A stretch of DNA of 8,608 nt from Acidobacteriaceae bacterium. GTDB lineage: Bacteria; Acidobacteriota; Terriglobia; Terriglobales; Acidobacteriaceae. The stretch is from positions 1 to 8,608 of the forward strand of contig PMWR01000612.1 in NCBI GenBank assembly GCA_003166055.1, given 5' to 3'. This document shows, in pieces, positions 1 to 5,326 of the stretch. The position numbers were made by a program, and so were the translations under genes. Position 1 is the stretch's first letter, and every line of letters starts with the position of its first letter. The notes beneath the pieces were generated by a model, which was not told the DNA's origin, did no database searches, and saw only the letters and a program-made list of their open reading frames with translations.

Positions 1-417
1 CTCGAACTGTTGCTCCAAAATCCCTGGGACGTAATGATCGCACCGGCCGTCGGCTATCCGACGCCCGGCTTTCGACGCATCCTTCTTCCCAACGCGGCGG
101 CATTCCTCGTACAGAAGATATTGATTCACGAGAAGCGTGATCGCGACAGGCGCGCCAAAGACATCCTTTATATCCACGACACGATCGAGACCTTTGGCGG
201 CAATCTCGCCGCGATTCGCGAGCAGTGGCAAACAAACGTTCGGCCCGCGCTGCACGCGAAGGCTACCTGTGTGGTCGAGCGCACAGCGGAAGAGCATTTT
301 CGCGAAGTCGATGACACGACCCGCGAGGCCGCGCGCATCGCCACCGGGCGGAACCTGACACCGGAAATGGTCCGGGAAGTGTGCGCGTTTGGATGGCAAC
401 AGATCTTCAGCGCCTGA
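1..417 (+). CDS. Nucleotidyltransferase-fold protein, C-terminal part (5' end outside window)
   Basis: The reading frame is open from base 1 and ends at TGA 415-417, so only the last 138 codons are present. A TTG at base 10 is an in-frame codon and not a convincing start. The segment around FLVQKILIHEKR followed by RAKDILYIHDTIE resembles the helical part following the catalytic core in GSU2403/AbiEii-like nucleotidyltransferases, where an invariant Lys-containing helix is followed by a K-D motif. The catalytic GS...D-x-D part would lie upstream and cannot be seen, so activity and substrate are unknown. The next gene starts 12 bp downstream and encodes the N-terminus of an OLD/AAA ATPase. This tight pairing suggests one operon. 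Such NTase plus ATPase pairs are common in defence islands, but that role is inference. The family assignment is by eye and moderate. Confidence 0.6.
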   Translation, partial: LELLLQNPWDVMIAPAVGYPTPGFRRILLPNAAAFLVQKILIHEKRDRDRRAKDILYIHDTIETFGGNLAAIREQWQTNVRPALHAKATCVVERTAEEHFREVDDTTREAARIATGRNLTPEMVREVCAFGWQQIFSA

Positions 418-429
418 AAAAGAGGCCCG

Positions 430-564
430 ATGTTCCTGGACACGCTCAGGCTTAACAACTTCCGCTCGTTTAAAGACGAGCAAATTTGCTTTGGGAAGGA
501 TCTGACGATCCTGGTCCACAAAAAACGGTATCACTGGTATCCCCTCCTCTCGTTAAGTTGTTAG
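430..564 (+). pseudogene. Truncated OLD/AAA-family ATPase, N-terminal stump only
   Basis: An ATG at 430 is preceded by AAGAGG with about 5 bp spacing. The first 29 codons (MFLDTLRLNNFRSF ... LTILV) are a textbook N-terminus of OLD/RecF-like ATPases, in which the beta-strand LTILVG is followed directly by the Walker A loop (G-x-N-x-x-G-K-S/T). Here the residues after LTILV are HKKRYHWYPLL and a stop at 562-564, so the nucleotide-binding loop and the rest of a protein usually several hundred residues long are missing. Homology is lost at about base 516-520. This is most simply a deletion or insertion breakpoint, not a simple point mutation. It sits 12 bp behind the nucleotidyltransferase-like gene and was probably translated with it. 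The stump cannot bind ATP. Confidence 0.7.
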
Positions 565-680
565 TATGAGGCAAGCTCGCGAAGGCCAAGCCAGAACCCG
601 TTGGGTGAAATTGTCCCAACTGCTTTGCGTCCTGCGAAATTTGAGCCCGCTGTGATATTTCCGCCGACATTTTGCTTGCT

Positions 681-723
681 GACTGCCTGATCGGGATCGA
701 ACCGATGACCTCTTCCATGCCAT
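681..723 (-). other. Partial tRNA-Ala(GGC)-like 3' half, candidate att site
   Basis: Read on the minus strand, 723-717 is ATGGCAT, a 7-nt anticodon loop with a GGC (Ala) anticodon. It is followed by GGAAG (3' anticodon stem), the variable region around GAGGTC, and a perfect T-arm (ATCGG stem, TTCGATC loop, CCGAT stem; 706-690). The 5' side does not pair: the bases before the loop are TGCCG instead of CTTCC, and no D-arm or 5' acceptor strand is present. The presumed acceptor end (CAGGCAGTC) does not run into CCA. This is therefore not a functional tRNA but matches the portion of a tRNA gene that tyrosine integrases use as a crossover site. Only one copy is in the window. The degenerate acceptor end leaves open that it is an old, decayed remnant. 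Confidence 0.55.
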
Positions 724-742
724 CGGCACAATCGGCGATATT

Positions 743-763
743 TGCTGCCAAAATGCTGCCAAA
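743..763. repeat. Tandem 10-bp direct repeat beside the tRNA-like fragment
   Basis: TGCTGCCAAA occurs at 743-752 and again at 754-763, one base apart, giving an 11-bp period (about one helical turn). It begins 20 bp from the anticodon-loop end of the tRNA-like fragment. Repeats of this kind next to a tRNA-derived core can be integrase arm-type sites, but that is inference. Confidence 0.55.
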
Positions 764-783
764 TTTGCAACCAGTGGGCCACC

Positions 784-807
784 GGGCTGATCGTGTGGGA
801 TCAGCCC
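784..807. repeat. Perfect 9-bp inverted repeat (stem-loop)
   Basis: GGGCTGATC (784-792) and GATCAGCCC (799-807) are exact reverse complements around a 6-nt loop GTGTGG. Neither strand has a following T-run, so it is not a canonical intrinsic terminator. It could be a protein-binding site, a structured element end, or a weak terminator for transcription arriving from ndh. Confidence 0.6.
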
Positions 808-1002
808 AACATCACCTCGGCATTTCATTCCGTGTCAACCTTCGGTAACTGACATGCACAACAGAGAGACCATTGGACACGAGGGTTCCAGGGGCCAGTC
901 GAGGGCAGTATGGTTCCGAACTCTGGAGCGAGGACATGGGCTGAATAAGTTAGCGCATATTGCCTTCGATGACTCAGAGTCCAGGTTGCGAAGCTTGGCC
1001 TT

Positions 1003-2439
1003 TCAAGAGGAGCGCGAAAAGATGAGAACGGTTTCGAGGCTCTCAGAGCCCCCAAACTGTTCACTGCTTTCCCCCCCTGGTGGATGCGGCACGGCAAACA
1101 TCTCGGCGTTGGCTTCTCGCTCGCTGCAATCAACAGCAACCTCCTTATTGAAATTGAGATCCGTTGAGGCATCACCGGTGATAAGCCGGGCACCACGACT
1201 GAACGTCAAGTCCTGAATCGCCCACTGGATGAAAACCAATAGGCGATTCTGAAATGTCACGATGTACATGAGGTGGATGAATGCCCAGACGATCCAGGCC
1301 GCCAGGCCTGAGAGTTGAACCCCGAAGGCATTGGCTACGGCTGACCAGCGTCCAATGACCGCCAGAGAACCTTTATCGAAGTAATGAAAGGTCGGGAGTT
1401 CAGACTGGCCTTTCACTCTCCGCAAGATCGCATTAGCCGCGTAAATCCCTCCCTGCATGGCCACCTGCGCCAAGCCCGGCAAGGGTTTTCCATTCCTATT
1501 TGCAGCGCAGGCGAGATCGCCGATTACGTAGATATCAGGATAATTTGGAATCGTCAGGTCAGGCTTTACTTTGACTCTTCCTCCCTTGTCAGTTTGAGCA
1601 TTCGTGCGGCAGGCCAGAACTTGTCCCAGGGGAGAGGCCGTGATGCCGCCTGCCCAGATCACTGTCCTGGCACCGATGTAGTGCGCGTGTTTGTCGACTT
1701 CGATGGTTAAACCTTCTTTGTTGACATCCACGACCATTGCGCCGTACTTTACGGTGACGCCGAGCTTGACAAGAGACCGCGCGGCCTTCTCCGCCAGATC
1801 TTCTGGAAATGGCATGAGCACGCGCGGTGCTCCGTCCAGCAAAATGATTTGGGCTTCTTCAGGATGGATGGATCGAAAATCATTCTTGAGCGTTTGCCGG
1901 GCGATCTCCGCAATGGCTCCAGCAAGTTCCACACCCGTCGGGCCTGCTCCGACGATCACAAATGTCAGCCAGGCACGCCGTTGAACTGGATCTAAGATCC
2001 GCTCTGCGACCTCGAAGGCGTACAGAATCTTGTGGCGGATAGTTGTGGCTTCTTCAACACTCTTCAAGCCAGGCGCCCACTCCTGCCACTCGTTATGTCC
2101 GAAATACGATGTTTGCGATCCAGTGGCGACGATCAATGAGTCGTAAGGAAGGACAGCCCCATCGGCGAGAACTACGTGCTTCGAATCCGCGTCAATGTCT
2201 TCCACTGAACCCAGGAGAACACGCGTATTCTTTTGGCGGCTCAACACACTCCGAAGCGGAGCCGAAATCTGCCCCGGTGAGAGTGACCCCGTTGCAACCT
2301 GGTATAGAAGAGGCTGAAAGAGATGATAGTTGCGACGATCAATTAAGGTCACGTCTACCGACTCTGATTTCAGCGCCTGTGCGGCACGAAGCCCGCCAAA
2401 ACCACCTCCGACTATGATCACCCGCCAAAGCTTGCTCAC
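1003..2439 (-). CDS. ndh: Type II NADH:quinone oxidoreductase (NDH-2)
   Basis: This is a single-subunit flavoprotein that oxidises NADH and reduces membrane quinone without pumping protons. Counting from the chosen GTG start (478 aa), the FAD-binding Rossmann motif GGGFGG is at residues 11-16 and the NADH-binding motif VGAGPTGVELAG at about 163-174. The second FAD motif YVIGDLA is around 304-310, and the quinone-site signature AQVAMQ is at 324-329. A hydrophobic/amphipathic stretch at about 379-412, ending in the family-typical LTFSRGARLI, anchors it to the inner face of the membrane. A tail of about 55 residues beyond the usual end is unexplained. The GTG at 2439-2437 is preferred to the in-frame TTG at 2457 because GAGAGG sits 5 bp before it and the Rossmann fold then starts at residue 5. 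It lies downstream of the sigma-like gene on the same strand with a 166-bp gap, so co-transcription is possible. Confidence 0.95.
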   Translation of the reverse strand: MSKLWRVIIVGGGFGGLRAAQALKSESVDVTLIDRRNYHLFQPLLYQVATGSLSPGQISAPLRSVLSRQKNTRVLLGSVEDIDADSKHVVLADGAVLPYDSLIVATGSQTSYFGHNEWQEWAPGLKSVEEATTIRHKILYAFEVAERILDPVQRRAWLTFVIVGAGPTGVELAGAIAEIARQTLKNDFRSIHPEEAQIILLDGAPRVLMPFPEDLAEKAARSLVKLGVTVKYGAMVVDVNKEGLTIEVDKHAHYIGARTVIWAGGITASPLGQVLACRTNAQTDKGGRVKVKPDLTIPNYPDIYVIGDLACAANRNGKPLPGLAQVAMQGGIYAANAILRRVKGQSELPTFHYFDKGSLAVIGRWSAVANAFGVQLSGLAAWIVWAFIHLMYIVTFQNRLLVFIQWAIQDLTFSRGARLITGDASTDLNFNKEVAVDCSEREANAEMFAVPHPPGGESSEQFGGSESLETVLIFSRSS

Positions 2440-2444
2440 AGACA

Positions 2445-2450
2445 CCTCTC
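2445..2450 (-). promoter_or_regulatory. Ribosome binding site of ndh
   Basis: GAGAGG on the minus strand, 5 bp before GTG 2439-2437. It decides the start in favour of GTG over the upstream in-frame TTG at 2457, which would place this Shine-Dalgarno inside the coding region. Confidence 0.7.
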
Positions 2451-2605
2451 GTTTCAAAGTTTCACAGTTTCGTTCAAGATAAGTTCGTCCGCGGACTCAG
2501 ACGTTGATGCCGAAGCGGGGAATGAACCCCGGCGCGCTGTTAAGACGGCCTATGACGCCGGGCCGAACGGTTTATTGGAGTCCCCGCAGAATGAATTGGC
2601 CGCCC

Positions 2606-3241
2606 TTAGTCAAGAACTGACCCACAAGAGTCATCGACCTCTCCAATTCCATTTCTGCTAGCGGCGTACGCACTGGTTGGAAATGCTGTGGTCGACTCGT
2701 GACGATTCTGTTCTTCGTCAGAAACGAGTTGGGTAATTGCTCGCAAGCGCGCGTCGTTGACGGCTTGCGGCGATTTCTTCAGAAGCAGGGCACAATCCAG
2801 GATGGAATACCGCTCAAGGACACAGATCACAAAAACCAGGCGGTCGAAATCAGGCAACGCCAGAATCGCGAGAGAGTTCCGCAGTGCCTCTAACCGATAG
2901 CCGCAGGCTTGCAGATGGAAATCAGGTCCAACATCGCTGTGCGGATCGTTAGGCAATCCATTTTCCGTGCCGAAAACCAAGCAGATTGCATTGCGAATTA
3001 TGGTCCGGCGGGTCCAGATGAGAGCCCATTCTTTGGCAACGGCGCCATTGGCAAAGCACTCTCTCATGGCCAGGACGAGACAGGTTTCCGCTTTCTCGGC
3101 ATCGGCAGTAAGTTGTAGTGACAAACGAAAGAGGTCGGTCATTTCTCTTGCGAATAAGCCTTGGAAATCGTCCGTTGTCGCGTAAATGTCTTTTTCAGCC
3201 AATTTGATCTGCCTACTGTGGAACTGGAGGGCGGTTTTCAT
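2606..3241 (-). CDS. RNA polymerase sigma-70/ECF-like regulatory protein
   Basis: A 211-residue protein with the two-part layout of a small ECF-type sigma factor. Residues about 25-90 form a helical sigma-2-like region (DDFQGLFAREMTDLFRLS, then a W-T-R-R-T-I-I-R-N segment typical of region 2.4's end). Residues about 117-172 form a sigma-4-like helix-turn-helix (LPDFDRLVFVICVLERYSILDCALLLKKSP, then VNDARLRAITQL). The region 2 core is less aromatic and basic than in standard ECF factors, so it may be a divergent or specialised regulator, not a promoter-melting sigma factor. A serine-rich, disordered-looking tail follows residue 175. The frame is open upstream to 3460, but ATG 3241 is chosen because AAGGAG lies 5 bp before it and homology begins only after it. 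It precedes ndh on the same strand. No anti-sigma gene adjoins it. Confidence 0.75.
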   Translation of the reverse strand: MKTALQFHSRQIKLAEKDIYATTDDFQGLFAREMTDLFRLSLQLTADAEKAETCLVLAMRECFANGAVAKEWALIWTRRTIIRNAICLVFGTENGLPNDPHSDVGPDFHLQACGYRLEALRNSLAILALPDFDRLVFVICVLERYSILDCALLLKKSPQAVNDARLRAITQLVSDEEQNRHESTTAFPTSAYAASRNGIGEVDDSCGSVLD

Positions 3242-3246
3242 TCTCT

Positions 3247-3252
3247 CTCCTT
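3247..3252 (-). promoter_or_regulatory. Ribosome binding site of the sigma-like gene
   Basis: AAGGAG on the minus strand with 5 bp spacing to ATG 3241-3239. It sets the start 73 codons inside the longest open frame. Confidence 0.75.
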
Positions 3253-3388
3253 CACGCTTGCGAACCGGGCGTGCACTGCTTCCCTTTGTTCTTTCACCTT
3301 CACAATTTTTGTAGAAGCACCCTGTGTGCCAAACCACTCGGCGTGCAAGTCGTTGACTGGTCAAGGAGAAAACTTGGGGTCTATGTGC

Positions 3389-3434
3389 ATTGTCGAAACT
3401 GGCGAAACACGTTCGACACGTAGATTGTCGAAAC
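3389..3434. repeat. 11-bp direct repeat pair, possible operator of the sigma-like gene
   Basis: ATTGTCGAAAC occurs at 3389-3399 and 3424-3434, 35 bp start to start. The intervening DNA has related half-motifs (GGCGAAACACG and GTTCGACACG). On the minus strand this places GTTTCGACAAT boxes roughly 150-195 bp upstream of the sigma-like start. Duplicated boxes upstream of a regulator suggest a regulatory site, but nothing identifies the binding protein. Confidence 0.4.
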
Positions 3435-3601
3435 GCACCGTAAGCCAGAACGATCTCCATCCCGGTGCGAATTGAGCCAACGGCTGCGCTGCATAGACAA
3501 ATTCGGTGGTATAGGAATTCATGCGGGCCGCATCGTGCCTGCGTACAAGAAGCTGACTCGATCGCAGGAATACGACCACTTCATTCTCGATGAAGTCTGA
3601 A

Positions 3602-3888
3602 TCACCTGTTCCCTGTTAAGGCGAGCCCTCGGGACATAGAGACGCGGGCTTCCCGTATGACCGCCGTCCGCGTGTCATTGAGGTTTTCGAGCATCAGCTT
3701 TCGGGGCAATTCGTCAACTAACGGCTTGATCGGCCGGCGAAACCCCTGGGGTCTGCACGGCTCAAAACGATCACCTCTAATTCGACAAAGACGCCACCAT
3801 CTCGTTCTCCGAGTCGCAGAACAGTGACCTCGCGCCAGACAAATCCAGGCCATCGGCTCTCCGGATAAGGATGCTCAGCGGTGCTCAT
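3602..3888 (-). pseudogene. Frameshifted remnant of a conserved hypothetical protein
   Basis: On the minus strand an ATG at 3888 opens a frame reading MSTAEHPYPESRWPGF, then REVTVLRLGERDGGVFVELE and VIVLSRADPRGF, which hits a stop soon afterwards. At that point the neighbouring frame continues the protein as GFRRPIKPLVDELPRKLM, LENLNDTRTAVIREAR, down to TGA 3604-3602. Joined, they read like the C-terminal part of a hypothetical protein type often seen in Acidobacteriota: an LGERDGGVFVELE strand pair, an LSR motif, then a W/L-V-x-P-x-x-x-x-x-PR helix and a T-R-x-A-V end. One extra base in the run CCCC-A-GGGG (3743-3751) would restore one frame of about 95 codons. That is short for the family, so the N-terminal part is also missing. 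A homopolymer sequencing error is the alternative to real decay. The function of the family is not known to me. Confidence 0.5.
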
Positions 3889-4132
3889 GCTCGACGTCCC
3901 GTATTACGCGGCGGTCGATGAGCCGCCTCACGAAGCGTTGTTCCCATTGCTATTCATCCATGGATCCTTGTCACGAACGGTTGTGCACGAGATGGTGCCG
4001 TGCTGTCGGCAGTGTCGAAATCGCGGTGCCGTCTGTTTGCCGGCAGGTGCCTGGGGATATTCGTATGTGCTTTCGATTCAATGGATCTAAGCGCGATCCA
4101 CGATTGGCAAGCAATTTGCAAGGACTCTTGGC
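3889..4132. other. Gene-free stretch between remnant and STAS gene
   Basis: About 240 bp with no convincing gene on either strand. A short minus-strand frame (WEQRFVRRLIDRRVIRDVEHE) ending just before the remnant could be more debris of the same decayed gene. The plus-strand end carries AAGGA about 8 bp before the STAS ATG at 4133 and must hold that gene's promoter, which I cannot place. Confidence 0.3.
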
Positions 4133-4543
4133 ATGTTGAGAGTTACGTTACCCGCGGCGAACGATTCCGGAGTGATCGTCCTGGAGGGCAGATTGACCGG
4201 GTTGTGGTCACAGGTGCTCCTCCTCTTGGCGAGAGGGGAGATTAGGGGACACGGTAAAACCTTCGATCTTCGGGAAGTCTTATATGTTGACTCTGCCGGA
4301 GAAAACGCCCTGCAAACATTGGGCCGGACTTACGGAGCGAGTTTTATTGCTGAGTCGGCATACGGGAAGTACCTCTGCAAGAGGCTGAAGCTTCGTCGAG
4401 TATCTATTGCTGAACTGGAGAATTTCAATCGGCAAGTCCGGGGAAGCTCTCCGACACCCATAATCCGCGAAGCATTTGCCAAAAAGGACAATCCACCCAC
4501 TTGCAAAGTTGAGAAACAGCATCCCTCGCGATGCGGAGAGTGA
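4133..4543 (+). CDS. STAS-domain protein (anti-sigma factor antagonist-like)
   Basis: A 136-residue protein. Residues 1-95 follow the STAS pattern: a first beta strand (MLRVTLPAANDSGVIVLEGRLTG), an amphipathic helix, the strand TFDLREVLYVDSAG (43-56), helix ENALQTLGRTYGA, then the strand FIAE. Ser54 in V-D-S-A-G aligns with the serine that anti-sigma kinases phosphorylate in SpoIIAA-type antagonists. The rest (about 96-136) is a polar, probably disordered tail with two cysteines. In the family such proteins bind an anti-sigma kinase and thereby free a sigma factor, or act as sensors of membrane or stress state. No kinase partner is in the window, and the nearest regulator is the divergent sigma-like gene. 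AAGGA lies about 8 bp before ATG 4133. The stop is 8 bp before the next gene's start, indicating an operon. Confidence 0.8.
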   Translation: MLRVTLPAANDSGVIVLEGRLTGLWSQVLLLLARGEIRGHGKTFDLREVLYVDSAGENALQTLGRTYGASFIAESAYGKYLCKRLKLRRVSIAELENFNRQVRGSSPTPIIREAFAKKDNPPTCKVEKQHPSRCGE

Positions 4544-4551
4544 GGAATGCA

Positions 4552-4833
4552 ATGCTGCTCGAAGATCTGCTTGGGCTTCCAACGGGCACGCGCGTGTTCG
4601 GAGACATCGGAGTGGCTATGAATGTCGCCGGAGTGATCGATTCGCTCGAAGATGGATCTCATTTCATCCGCTGGGAAGACGGTTACGTAACCGTTCCGCT
4701 CGGCCGGGTGCGAGACGCTGACGAACACATTGCTACTCACACCCGACTTGTACCTGCTTGCAGCTATCTCGGTGTTTCCGACTTCGAGCTTGCCGATGCG
4801 GACCAACAAGAAGATATTTCCCGAGTGAGTTGA
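4552..4833 (+). CDS. Small protein of unknown function
   Basis: A 93-residue protein that I do not recognise. It is predicted to be strand-rich (GTRVFGDIGVAMNVAGVIDSL, SHFIRWEDGYVTVPLGRVR), with hydrophobic residues alternating as in a small beta barrel or SH3-like fold, and ends in an acidic tail (ELADADQQEDIS). There is no signal peptide, membrane segment or metal motif. ATG 4552 is preferred over the upstream ATG at 4531 because GAGGA sits 5-6 bp before it and overlaps the STAS stop (TGA 4541-4543), a typical translational-coupling layout. It is therefore probably made together with the STAS protein and may act with it. The upstream start would add seven residues and overlap the STAS gene by 13 bp. 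Confidence 0.6.
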   Translation: MLLEDLLGLPTGTRVFGDIGVAMNVAGVIDSLEDGSHFIRWEDGYVTVPLGRVRDADEHIATHTRLVPACSYLGVSDFELADADQQEDISRVS

Positions 4834-4901
4834 CCATGACGGTGCTTGGAAAACAACGTGAAACAAGTCAGCGCAATCAACGGCTCAACGGAGCCTTCGA
4901 G

Positions 4902-4908
4902 AAAGGAG
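4902..4908 (+). promoter_or_regulatory. Ribosome binding site of the Cys/His-tail protein
   Basis: AAAGGAG with 7 bp spacing to ATG 4916. It supports translation of a very small gene that could otherwise be dismissed. Confidence 0.7.
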
Positions 4909-4915
4909 AACGGAA

Positions 4916-5164
4916 ATGCTCGAGACCGATGTAATTGGGAACAAGGAGTGGGCGAGGGGATTCCTCGCTGATGCAGATATCAGATTCCTGGAGAATATCG
5001 ATTGCGAAATCAGGATCCGTTATCTGCAGCAAAATCAGGGGCACAACAAGGCCAGAACCTACGATCAGTTAGTCGAGCAGAATGGAGATACGATGCCGAC
5101 TCACTGCGAGCATGGAATCCCGCTCACTCGGAAATGCGGAGTTTGTCGCGCTCTTCTTGGATAG
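4916..5164 (+). CDS. Small protein with Cys/His zinc-ligand-like C-terminal tail
   Basis: An 82-residue protein of unknown function. The N-terminal 55 residues are charged and mostly helical (NKEWARGFLADADIRFLENI and EIRIRYLQQNQ). The C-terminus carries H63-C64-E-H66, then C74-G-V-C77, i.e. C-x-H-x7-C-x2-C. This arrangement could hold one zinc ion as a minimal knuckle or serve as a redox-active thiol pair. It has no signal peptide or membrane segment. A strong Shine-Dalgarno (4902-4908) precedes ATG 4916. A second possible start, ATG 5093 with GGAG before it, would yield just the 23-residue Cys/His tail. It sits 82 bp after the unknown small gene and 162 bp before the universal stress protein, all on the same strand, so it probably belongs to the same stress-type cluster. 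Confidence 0.6.
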   Translation: MLETDVIGNKEWARGFLADADIRFLENIDCEIRIRYLQQNQGHNKARTYDQLVEQNGDTMPTHCEHGIPLTRKCGVCRALLG

Positions 5165-5311
5165 CGAAGAGAACGGAGCGGGGCTGTGGAGATACTGTCG
5201 CCGCATGATGACGCTGTTAATTCCCGTAACAAATGTATTCAAGTGCTAAACCATGAGTTCAACCTGCTGGAGACTGGACTCGTTTGCCAGTGAATGCAGG
5301 TTTCTGGCCTG

Positions 5312-5319
5312 AAGGAGGA
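5312..5319 (+). promoter_or_regulatory. Strong ribosome binding site of the universal stress protein
   Basis: AAGGAGGA, close to the perfect anti-16S complement, with 7 bp spacing to ATG 5327. It decides against the in-frame ATG at 5294. Confidence 0.8.
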
Positions 5320-5326
5320 CACTGCA

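Larger units (their letters stand above)
565..1002. other. Gene-free stretch with attachment-site-like structures
   Basis: No reading frame here looks like a protein: frames on both strands are short and resemble shadows of non-coding DNA. What it does hold is a tRNA-Ala-like 3' half (681-723, minus), a tandem direct repeat (743-763) and a perfect inverted repeat (784-807). From about 810 to 1002 nothing is recognisable. No poly-T terminator is visible after the ndh stop at 1003. Confidence 0.5.
3242..3601. other. Gene-free stretch upstream of the sigma-like gene
   Basis: About 360 bp between the sigma-like start and the gene remnant. It holds the ribosome binding site at 3247-3252 and the ATTGTCGAAAC direct repeats at 3389-3434. 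No convincing -35/-10 pair was found on the minus strand. A short plus-strand frame ending at TGA 3598-3600 (ending SQEYDHFILDEV) has protein-like composition but no start, no ribosome site and no family that I recognise. Confidence 0.4.

Noticed and set aside
470..828. Minus-strand frames of 70-93 codons over the tRNA-like segment
   Set aside because: They contain the spurious MAWKRSSVRSRS / GMEEVIGSIPI readings that arise from translating a tRNA-Ala 3' half, so they are not proteins.
854..1216. Plus-strand frame of 120 codons over the end of ndh
   Set aside because: It lies mostly opposite the C-terminus of a well-supported gene, has no family resemblance and no ribosome site.
2511..2531. 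GC-rich hairpin between the sigma-like gene and ndh as a terminator
   Set aside because: Only five paired bases (CGGGG/CCCCG) and no T-run on the minus strand, so it is too weak to call.
3881..4090. Plus-strand frame of 69 codons before the STAS gene
   Set aside because: It has a GTG start without a Shine-Dalgarno and an unnatural composition, and it overlaps the gene remnant on the other strand.
4836..4934. Possible 32-codon gene starting MTVLGKQRETSQR
   Set aside because: It overlaps the next gene's start, has only a weak ribosome site and no recognisable features.
5215..5231. Inverted repeat TGTTA-N7-TAACA upstream of the Usp gene
   Set aside because: Five-base arms are expected by chance in a window of this size, and there is no second copy.
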